64,000 bases of DNA, taken from assembly GCA_001600095.1 (NCBI GenBank), contig BCIX01000004.1:686586-750585 (forward strand), given 5' to 3'. The position numbers were made by a program, and so were the translations under genes. The notes beneath the pieces were generated by a model, which did not search any database, was not told where the DNA came from, and saw only the letters and a list, made by a program, of their open reading frames with translations. Each line of letters opens with the position of its first letter. Position 1 is the stretch's first letter. Below, piece by piece: positions 12,774 through 22,133 of this stretch. This stretch comes from Bullera alba (lineage: Eukaryota; Basidiomycota; Tremellomycetes; Tremellales; Bulleraceae).

Positions 12774-13618
12774 GCGATCTTGAAGATGAGTACGTGAGTA
12801 CTCGTACGTGTTCAGAGGGAAAGTAGTAAATAGAGGGAAGCTCAGTAGATCTCACGATGCACCAATCTGATCGATCTAAAACCGTCTCAGAGCTCTGTTG
12901 GCTTTCAGCGTGTTCTCGCAGTTGTAGTATGACGCACCCTCCTCCCCGTTCTCATATGACCGTATCGACTTCCTTGTAGCTGATTCGTGTCTTCTCCTGC
13001 TGCGATTCGAGACAGGTCGAGACAGGTCCAGACCTGCTCTCTCCCGCTCTAACGTTGCAGAGCTGCCGTGCGGTAGCATGCTATGCTTAGCAGCCTCAAG
13101 CAGTGCGAGGTCCGACCTCGGCCGTCGAGCCGATCGAGAGTCTTGCGGCTTTCCCTTTTAGCGCATTTGCGACGACGTCTGCCTCCGACCCCCGGGGGGC
13201 TCTGACGTAAGCTTTTTCTTTCAGGGTAAAACTGCAGTCTGCCGGGCGATGCGAGCGGGCAGCGGGCTAATTCAGTTGAACGACTACGACAGACTCGCAG
13301 TACTTGAGAACGGATGATGTCGACAGTAGTCTGGTAGTCTGGAAGTGCTCACTCGTCTATCCTGATTTTGTCATCATCAACATATTCTCCTAGTCGACAT
13401 ACTGTAATACGAGTGGTACGGTACACCCTTGGACACCGAACCGGCCGTTTGAAAGGGATTCTCACTGCTGCGATACCACCACGCAAGCCCGCGATCGCCT
13501 CTGGAATAACTATTGTCAAGACTCGACTCGCCGGCGTCTTTGACTCGTCTACCTTGCATTCTTGGTCGCCCAGGTTCCGACTTCACTCACCCGGTGACAC
13601 TGTCTGCTCCTTACTGCC
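12774..13618. other. Gene-free interval upstream of SIP5-like gene
   Basis: The interval contains the 3' side of SDR copy 1 and the promoter/leader of the SIP5-like gene. There is a C/G homopolymer cluster near 13190-13200 and a T-rich stretch near 13213. No coding exon or RNA gene was recognised. Confidence 0.45.
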
Positions 13619-16135
13619 ATGGGAAACACTACATCTCATCCGAGCTCGCCGGGCGGTGGTACTCCGAACAACGGCACTGCTACCGGCGGGACCACCACTG
13701 CCCAGCCCACAAGTGGAACCACCACGTCTGCTCGGCCTATCGCTACGTCGTCAACAGGGGCGGGCTCTACTGCCAATACTTTTCATTCTGGCCTCACACC
13801 GCCTAACAGGACGCCATCACCACCACCACCCTCGACACCGCCTCTGCTCCCTTACGGCGGTCATCTATCCTCCCAGAACCCGCACGCGCTCTCTCTTCCC
13901 CAGGCATCCGACTATTCCAAGACGATAGTGACAAAGCTCATCCTCGAAGCGCGCCTAGCGCCGTTCTACCGCGGAATGGAGGACTGGGAAGAGGAATACA
14001 CCCCTCAAGACGCTTGGAGGATCCTGAACGAGGTCCGCGATAAGGACTATGAGGATGGCGTGGGGAATAGCGTCGTGGAAGCCATGAAAGCCGATAGGGC
14101 GGAGAGCTCTGGACCATCATCGAGCGGAGGAACGGGGAGCGTGGCGAGGAGGATCGGTATACAGACAAAAGCGTCAAAGGAGAAAGACGCGAGATTGCAG
14201 CATGAAAAGGAGGAAGCGTTGAAGAGAGAGGCAAAGGCGTATGTGGGGGCGATAGAATGTCCAATCTGTTTCCTGGTGAGTGGATTCGAGCTCTGCTCAA
14301 CGTTGCTGGCTTGATTGCCTCGGTCGTGTGACTGCCGTGCTAATTCCAGCCCTTAGAACTACCCCCAGAACATCAACACCTCGCGTTGCTGCCAACAGCC
14401 CATCTGCACGGAATGCTTTGTCCAGATCAAACGGTCCGAAGCGACAATGACCCATCTCGAGTCGGACCCCGCTTGCTGTCCATTTTGCATGGAGACCGAC
14501 TTTGGAGTCATTTACGAAAAACCACTGGACCTGCCCTCGTCCTCGGACTACGACCTCGACGCAAGCGCATTGTCTGTGTCCCCAGAACACAGTACGGCAT
14601 TGAGTAGCAATCTCAGTCAGGCGCTGAGCTTGACGAGCGAGGACGCCGAGCTTAGTACCGGCGTCGGAATGGGTCCTGCCGCCCAAGAAAAGATGAGGAG
14701 GAAGAGCGTCTCGCACACAAACAAGGAAGTCGTCACCATAGGTAAGTCTGTCGATCTGGTGGAGATGTGCGCGCTGACCGGCCTGTAGATGAGATTCGGC
14801 CCGACTGGGAGATGAAGCTCAACGCGGTTAAAGCGGCTGCTGCGAGGAAAGCGTCGAGAAGGATTGTCATGCGTCAAGTCGGCGATAGGTTGATTCCTAT
14901 CGGATACACATCGGCCAGAGCGCCTGGAACGGCTGATTTCAGCATGAGCATCCCTTCGGCGGATGCTAGCGGCGGTAGCTCTCCTAGGCGGGATAGGCGA
15001 CGGGGCTCGGGCCGAGAGCGAGATTTGGAACAGGTATGTACTGCGATATGCTCGGTATTGGATCCAGGGCTGACAAGCAATCGTTTAGCTCATGCTGGAG
15101 GCGGCTATACAACAGAGTCTGATTGACCACGAGCAGCATCAACAGCGTCAAGAGGACGAAGCGAAGGGTATCAAACGACCCGAGTCGGACTACGCCACAG
15201 GCGGCAACGGCGGTAGCGGAAGTTCTACACCCACTGGCACAGGCCGGCGATTCACACTGTCCGTTCCCGGTCAATCTGGTGGGATATTGTCCTCTGGGTC
15301 AAGTTCGCGCCGAGCTTCAGAGGGCACGCACGCACCGTACAAGCATGAGAAATCAGGGTCAACAGCGTCCAAGATATTCTCCAAGTTTGGTTCTGGCAAT
15401 CGATCCAGATCGGGCAGTACCGCCAGTTCACTGAACAGAGTCACGTTCTCCCCCTCGGCGACACATCTGCCCAATGTGCAGGAGGCGTCGGGAGCACAGG
15501 GCAAATCGTCGCCTAGGCCGGAAGAGCGCGGACGGTCGGGTACATTAGGATCGACGAGTACTGTCCCTGTTCCCGGATCTTCCGATACGATCACCACGAC
15601 CACGCCGACCAGCGCGGCAAGTACAGCACCCCCTCCAGCGCCACTACCGCTTCCGACGCCAACGGCTGCGGTTTCCGGACCGCCAACTATCCCCGCATTC
15701 GACTTTGGCAGTGGAGCTCAGCCAACTGCGATTCCCAGGTCACATACCTCTTCGACCCCGACGCCATCGACACTGGGTCGATCGCCCCCGTCGTCCTTGA
15801 CGCCAGCGCTAGCAACGCCAATTGCGCCAGTGACGACATTGGCAAACCACACTTCGGTGAACAACCCCTCACCCTCGCGATCGCCCCGCGAGTCCAGGGA
15901 GCAACAGAGGGATCAATCGTCGTCACAGCCAACTGGCTTGCCGCGGTTGAGTCTCGACATGCAGCCGTTGTCCCCGTCTTCGGGACCATCGGGTTCTCTG
16001 GGCAAATCGACGACTATCCACAATGAACGCACCCCCCAGCCTAGATTACAACGCTTGGACACGGATGACACGATTGGTCCCGTGTCGATCGACGAGAGGC
16101 CGACATATGCGAGATTGGAGAGTGATGGGCCGTAG
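13619..16135 (+). CDS. SIP5: SIP5-type zinc-finger protein, N-myristoylation candidate
   Basis: Four exons: 13619-14275, 14357-14741, 14789-15033 and 15089-16135, giving 777 residues. The start MGNTTSHPSS has a Gly2 N-myristoylation signature. A RING-like zinc finger spans exons 1-2: ECPICFL, then NTSRCCQQPICTECFVQIKR and CCPFC. This is the arrangement of yeast Sip5, an Snf1-interacting protein, and of related predicted ubiquitin ligases. Exon 4 opens with LEAAIQQSLIDHE, resembling a ubiquitin-interacting motif. The last 300 residues are Ser/Thr/Pro/Gly-rich and presumably disordered and phosphorylated. The gene sits between the two SDR copies. The family assignment is firm on the zinc-finger block; ligase activity is inferred from family. 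Confidence 0.88.
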
Positions 16136-16686
16136 GAACGCTGGGATCATCAGTTGCTTGGGAAGACCAGGACGAGACGTGATTGAGAGGCCGATCCCAC
16201 TCCCAGGTCTGGGAATAGGTTCTCGAGGAGTTTAGGAAGGAACAGCAGTAAGCAGTCTTTGGTTCGCACGTGGACGTCACTCGGTGTGACTCTGTATAGA
16301 TGTACTCGTACTCAGTAGTGTCTAGATGTTTGTTGCATGCCTGATTCATTCTGTAGTCGCTGCTCGATCCTGCTCGCCGAGGAAAGCCGAAGTAAGCGGT
16401 TGGCTGTCCTAAATTAGCGCAGTTCCCCCCTGGTGTGTGACGTCATTACGCGATTCCCCGGTTGCAGCTGGCACTACCTGGCAGGTCTCGGGCTGGCATG
16501 TTTTGATTCCGTCTTTGATGACCTGCTCATGTGGTCATTGACTCATTGAGGCGAGATCCAATCCAAAGATCGCTATAACGCTCAAGTCAACCCATTCTGG
16601 AGATCGATTTCTACACTCGCACATCACCTGTACTCGACCTTACATCCCTCAACAACACACGCAGACCATTCACATCACCTCACACA
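16136..16686. other. Gene-free interval between SIP5-like and mitochondrial gene
   Basis: This is the 3' side of the SIP5-like gene and the promoter of the 16687 gene. The last 100 bases before the ATG are rich in CA/CAC (ACACACGCAGACC), typical of a leader. A TGACGTCA site lies at 16438-16445, a CRE/ATF-type octamer. No coding exon was seen. Confidence 0.5.
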
Positions 16687-17490
16687 ATGTCCGTCGCCAG
16701 ACTTCACCGATTCCTCAAGCCGACCGCTCTGCGAAGCCCGGTCTTTGCGACTAGGTTCGCCTCGTCAGTGCACAACAACGACCCAGACGTGAGTCCAGAT
16801 CTGTGAGCGTGTAACTGCGCACCGTTGACGTTTTGTTCTCTCTGCCATGTCATTGTCCACTCCAAAATCTGCCAATCGATGCTTTAAACATCGGTCAATG
16901 CCATCTGTTCCGCTTGATCCTCGGACGCGCTGGAATGCCATCTGAAACTCTAGGTCCTTGCAAAAGAGAAAGCCAGGAACCTGAAGGGTACGCAGGAGAG
17001 CAGTGCCCCGCACAAAGATCACGCCCCGGGATGGAATGAGAAGCTAGCTGTGAGTGGTCAGCTTTTCATCAAGCACGAGGACCATCGATTAGACGTATGG
17101 CTTCCTGCGTTGCTGGCGCACTCCCGCTTGGGGTCCTGACTCCAGACACCACTCTGGATTTGCTTGCTGACTCCCCTGTAGTCCTCCTCCGAGGCCGCCA
17201 TCAAGGCCGACCAGGCGGGTCCAACTGGAAAGCCAGGAAAGGAGCTACAAGACGCGACCGTCAAGCGTGAGCTGCATCATTCATCGCCTGCACCAAACAA
17301 GCTGACCGCCTCGCAGAGACGCACGAGCACCACCACACGGATGAGGGGCATAAAGGTGCAGAGAGCCATGCGGCCAAGGCCAATCCTCCCAGAACGGCAA
17401 GCGAGGATTCGGTGAGTGCCCACTTTGCGTTGATATGAGCTCGGCTGATCATTCTGTTCCTAGGTCAAGGCCGACCGGGGAGAGCATTAG
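16687..17490 (+). CDS. Small conserved mitochondrial protein of unknown function
   Basis: Five exons: 16687-16788, 16954-17049, 17182-17266, 17317-17411 and 17464-17490, giving 134 residues. The N-terminus (MSVARLHRFLKPTALRSP, then FATRFASS) is an Arg/Ser-rich amphipathic presequence of the mitochondrial matrix type, with likely cleavage near RFA/SS. The mature part has a block KARNLKGTQ and HAPGWNEKLASSSEAAIKAD, a pattern I have seen in small fungal mitochondrial proteins but cannot name. His/Lys-rich low complexity (THEHHHTDEGHK) follows. It has no membrane span and no cysteine. It lies convergent to SDR copy 2 with only 212 bases between the stop codons. Function is unknown. Confidence 0.85.
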
Positions 17491-17702
17491 TGCAAAAGCG
17501 AGAGACAGTTGGATGGCACAGAGAAGAAAAGAAGTGATAGCAGATCAAAGCAGTGATTGGACTCTGGCATGCACAGACTGAGGACACTGATATGGCATCA
17601 TCCCGACGACAGTCTAACTGTATCGTGGCAGCTCAGAGAAGACTTGATGAGATTCATGTTAGAGTTTGATACCGAAAACTACAAGTCTACGCACACCGAA
17701 GC

Positions 17703-18692
17703 TCAAAACTTCTCCCCAACCAACTCCTCGGCAATGGTCCAGAACCGTTTGGCATTGTCCAACTCCACAGCGTACTTTTTGACACCCTCACCGAGGAAGT
17801 GGACCTCGGCGTCGTTGTCGACGACCTCGGCGACATGGCAGTTCTCAGCGTACTTGCCTCCTGCCTCCTCATCACTCGCAACCACCGCTGCCCAGACCGA
17901 GGTCGCCGCACCCTGTGGGACGCTCTTCATCATCGGCTCTGGGCCGGGGTAAGTCGATGCCATCTGCTGGACGAATGGGCCGATGTTTGAGGTGTCGATG
18001 TGACGCATGAGTTCGGTGGCGATGGCTCCTGGGTGGACGGCGACGACTCGGATCCCCTCGGACTTGAGCTTGTCATCAAGGTAGACAGCATTGAGCGAGT
18101 TTGCCGTTTTAGACGAGTAATACGCCTGTTTGGGGTCGTACACCTTGTTCTCGGCACCTGATTTGTCGAGGAAGTTAGGGTTGGCATGGTTGAAATCACC
18201 TCCTCGGTGAGCGCAGGAGCTGAGGATGACGATCCGTCCACCATTCTCCTTGACGAGCGGGATGATCTTGTTGATGAAGGTGAAATGGCCGAGGACGTTG
18301 GAGGCTAGTTGCATCTCGTGGCCATCCTTGGTGAGTTCGAACGGAGTCTCCATGACACCAGCGTTGGCGATCACGTAGTCGAACTTGTCCCCTCGGGCAA
18401 GTAGCTCCTCGGCGGCAGATCGAGCGGAGGACTGATCGGCGAGGTCGAGGTGGATGATATCAAAGGCACCAGTGCCACTAGCGACGAGCTCGTCGATGTG
18501 CTTTGTGGCGGTCTTGGCCTTTTCGATGTTTCGAGCGGTGCCGACGACCTGGGCGCCATGGGCGATGAGAGCTCGAGTGGTCTCTACACCGAGACCGGCG
18601 GAGACACCGGTGATGAGGGCGGTCTTGCCCGTGAGGTCGATGCCTTTGAGCACGTCGTCGGTGGTGGAAGCGGCGCCAAATGTGGTGGACAT
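17703..18692 (-). CDS. Short-chain dehydrogenase/reductase, copy 2 (intronless)
   Basis: A single exon on the minus strand encodes 329 residues, two fewer than copy 1 because of a shorter N-terminus. The cofactor loop TGVSAGLG (28-35), NAG, Ser and YxxxK (Tyr191, Lys195) are all present, so the enzyme should be active. Copy 1 and copy 2 are nearly identical from about residue 50 to 185. They differ more in the region after YxxxK (substrate loop: HPGAIATELMRHIDTS versus HPGVIMTELTRHYDME), which suggests different substrate preference. It is divergent from the cytochrome b5/acyl-CoA dehydrogenase gene over 672 bases. Confidence 0.95.
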   Translation of the reverse strand: MSTTFGAASTTDDVLKGIDLTGKTALITGVSAGLGVETTRALIAHGAQVVGTARNIEKAKTATKHIDELVASGTGAFDIIHLDLADQSSARSAAEELLARGDKFDYVIANAGVMETPFELTKDGHEMQLASNVLGHFTFINKIIPLVKENGGRIVILSSCAHRGGDFNHANPNFLDKSGAENKVYDPKQAYYSSKTANSLNAVYLDDKLKSEGIRVVAVHPGAIATELMRHIDTSNIGPFVQQMASTYPGPEPMMKSVPQGAATSVWAAVVASDEEAGGKYAENCHVAEVVDNDAEVHFLGEGVKKYAVELDNAKRFWTIAEELVGEKF

Positions 18693-19364
18693 TGTTGTTG
18701 GGTCTGGGAGATAGCGTCAGTCATTGCCAAACCATACGATATGATCTACACACTATTGAGTGGGGTTGTAAGAGTGAACTGGGCTGGTGTGGAGCTGATG
18801 ATCTCGAGCGGGGAGGTTGCAGTGAGAAGTGAGCTGGCGGGGACTGTTCATCTCGTCGGTGCAGGTTTATATACACGTTAGGAAGATCAGCATCTTACTC
18901 AGCCAGCCAGGCGAGATTGATCAGCAAGACGACTTGGATGTCAGCATGGCATGAGCTGTTCCATACTGGTGGGCAGAGGTTGATCAGCATTGATAAGATT
19001 GCAACCAAGATCTGGGTCGTGATGAGCTGATCATGACAAGTCGACTGGAGATCTGATTACGCAGAAGACTGGATTTGTCAAAGCGCTTACGAACAGAGCC
19101 ACTTCCCACCGCGATGATCTCAAAGCAAGCTGACTACAGTGGACCGATGCGGAACCAAAAATTACCAGCCACGCGCCAGGCGCCACCCGTCGTGTTCCGG
19201 TTGTGAGCCTTGAATTTTAGCCGGAGTTTGAGAAAGGATGCATCGGATTGGAAGCGGTCGAGGGTTTGAGGAGAACCGGCTGGCAACCTGACAGGGAAGC
19301 CAAGTTCATCGTCGCGATCCATCTATCATCAACTACTCTGAACCACTGCAGAGATCTCAGCAAG
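18693..19364. other. Divergent promoter region, SDR copy 2 / cyt b5-ACAD
   Basis: The 672 bases separate two divergently read genes. TGATCA occurs three times, at 18918-18923, 18981-18986 and 19028-19033, on the SDR side. The same hexamer occurs twice upstream of SDR copy 1. No coding exon was recognised. Confidence 0.55.
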
Positions 19365-21794
19365 ATGGCCACTCAACAAGCACAGAGCGCTCCCCAGCTA
19401 CGATCCATCACAAAGGATGAGGTGGCAAAGGTGAGTACAGGGAAGGGAATCACGCGTCTTGGCCCCGTGCTCGGGTGGCCTCGATCGCGACCATGATAGA
19501 CAACCAATGGTATGATACTGACGATGAACCTCCTCATTAGCACAACAAATCTGGCGATCTATGGGTCATCATCGACTCTATCGTGTATGATCTGTCGAAA
19601 TTCGCCAAAATGCACCCCGGTGGCAGCGTAGTGTTGACCGATGCCAATGTCGGTGAGTACCGCGATAGTCCTCGTGGCTCAGTTGGTCTGATACATCGAG
19701 TGTAGCTGGTCAAGATGCCACCACTGCATTCTACGGATTGCACCGACAGGAGATCCTCCAAAAGCCCCAGTATCAAAGACTCAAGATCGGCCAGATCGAG
19801 GGCGAGTCGCCTCAGATCCAGATGCCCCTCCCGGGTGATCTGTCCACTGTGCCATATGGCGAGCCGTCCTGGCTCACAAAGGGCTTCAAGAGCCCTTACT
19901 ACAAGGAGTCCCACCGACAGCTGCAGCAGGGTAAGCACCGCTTCCACTCTAGTCTCACAGGCTGACATTTACCTTCTATTCAGCTATGCGAAAGTTTGTC
20001 GACGAGGTGCTGTACGACGACGCCCAGTCATGCGAGGAGAGCGGTAAACGATCCAGCGTGGCCGTCAGAAAAGCCATGGCGTGAGTGTCGCCGTGCTTTT
20101 CAGTGAAGGGGATGCATGCTTACACCGATGTCCAGGGCTAACAACCTGAACCGAATGCGACTCGGGCCCGGAGAGCACCTCCACGGACACGAGCTCATGG
20201 GCGGTGTCGTCAAAGGCGAAGAGTTTGATTACTTCCAGTGAGCCGACATCCAACACAATCACGAAGCTGTACTCACACACGACTTAGCGAGCTCGTCGTC
20301 AACCAGGAGCTCACGAGGATCCAGGCTCGAGGCTACGGAGACGGTCTTCAGGCCGGTATGGTCATTGGTCTGCCTCCAGTCAAGACGTTTGGTCAAGACC
20401 CGCTCAAGAGCAAGATCCTCAAGGAGGTGTTTGAGGATGAGAAGGTGAGCCGACAATCATCAGTGGTACGAACGTTATTGACTCTGCTTAGTACATCTGC
20501 CTGGCCATCTCGGAGGCGTTTGCCGGCTCCGACGTCCAGGGTCTCCAGTGCACGGCCACCAAGAGCGAGGATGGCAAGACCTGGTAAGTGGCGTTCTTAG
20601 GATATGGAAACGACCCAATACTGATTTATCGTCCCAGGACAATCAACGGTACCAAGAAGGTATGTGACTAACAGTGATTCGGGAGTGAGTCCTGACGGCA
20701 AGGCCAACAGTGGATCACTGGCGGTATGCACGCCGACTACTTCGTGAGCAGCTACTTTCTCCTTTTGCCGTCTAAGCTGACCTCCTAACTCAGACCGTTG
20801 GTTGCAAAGTAAGATTGTACCTCTGACTTTTCTGGACGATGACTGACCCGCTACAGACCGACTCTGGCCTAACCGTCTTCCTCGTGCCCCGAGGCGAGGG
20901 CGTGGAGACCAAACCCGTCAAGACGCTCTACTCCGCCGCTGCCGGTACCGCCTACATCACCTTTGAGGACGTCAAAGTGTCTGACGAGTGGAGACTTGGC
21001 CCCGAGGGCGGTGGTATCTTTGTCATCCTGTCAAACTTCAATGTGAGTCGCTCGATAATTGGAAATAGTAAATACACACTGACCCTCTTGGCTTGTAGCA
21101 CGAGCGGTGAGATGGCCGTCGCTGTCAACATGTCGACAAGTACTGATGCTATCATAGATGGGTGATGTGTTGTTCGAGTATCCGGGCTTCCCGAGGAATT
21201 GTCGAGGAGTGCCTCAAGTGAGTCACCAGTCTACCAAACGGGCGACATGTGACCGAGCACTGACCGACTGGGACAGATGGGCGTGCCAGCGAAAGGCCTT
21301 TGGCAAACCACTCACATCGCAACCAGTCGTCAGGTACAAGCTCGCCAACATGATTGCCAAGGTCGAAGCGCTGCAGGCCTGGCTCGAGACCATTACCTTC
21401 CAAATGTGCAACATGGTGAGTGGAGGGCGAGTCCACATCCATAGCAATACTAACATGAGTTGCGATTGCAGAACTACAAGGAGCAATCCAAGTACCTCGC
21501 CGGGTAAGCCTCATCTCCCCACGACTGTCCTCTTTGACACACTGACTGATACTTTACCCCAGGCAAATCGCTTTCCTCAAGATGCAAGCGACCAAATCTG
21601 CCGCCGAGATTGCCGACGCCTCGGTGCACATCTTTGGCGGAAGAGGAATCACAAAGACCGGAATGGGCAAGCATATCGCGGCGCACCACGTTGGTCAGAA
21701 GTTTGACTCGATCTTGGGCGGTGATGAGGATGTGCTGGGTGATCTCGGAGTGAGACAGGCCATTGCGCAGATGCCAAAGAATGTCAGGTTGTAG
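19365..21794 (+). CDS. Cytochrome b5 domain-acyl-CoA dehydrogenase fusion
   Basis: Sixteen exons: 19365-19430, 19541-19652, 19706-19930, 19984-20080, 20136-20237, 20288-20444, 20492-20583, 20638-20659, 20711-20743, 20794-20808, 20857-21042, 21099-21106, 21158-21217, 21277-21415, 21472-21503 and 21563-21794, giving 525 residues. Residues 12-85 are a heme-binding cytochrome b5 domain with HPGG (47-50) and the second heme His near 72. The rest is an acyl-CoA dehydrogenase flavoprotein: AISEAFAGSDVQG, WITGG, and the C-terminal FGGRGITKTGMGKHI block. Such fusions are known in fungi and are thought to oxidise acyl-CoA or related thioesters. The location is uncertain: no clear presequence, and the end is NVRL, not a PTS1. 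The 8-nt and 15-nt exons are notable; both are required to keep the conserved frame. Confidence 0.93.
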
Positions 21795-22133
21795 GCCAGC
21801 CGGGGGGTGATGATGGTGGCGGCGAGAGTGTTGTCCCTTTGCTACGTTCTTGAGAGCGGTATTACTTGTTGTTCATGTATTTGTCAGAGGAACCAGGCGC
21901 ATACAGCGCCGCGAGACGCGTTCACTGGCGGTCGCCTGATTAGTTGGCTGGGTGAACGCGACACCAGGATGGTTGCTTTGTCCAAGAGAGGAAGACCGCT
22001 CAACTGAAGTTGTGGGTGGAATACATCCAGTCCCCTGAGTCCTCTATGCAGAGCAGACATAAATCTGTATGGACTCTATATGGACCTCTTCACATCTACT
22101 GACCTATACAAATGAGGCCGCGCTCCACGCCTC
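21795..22133. other. Convergent 3' intergenic interval
   Basis: This interval lies between the stop codons of the cyt b5-ACAD gene and ferroportin-like gene 1. It contains 3' untranslated sequence only as far as I can see; no exon, repeat or RNA gene was recognised. Confidence 0.5.
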
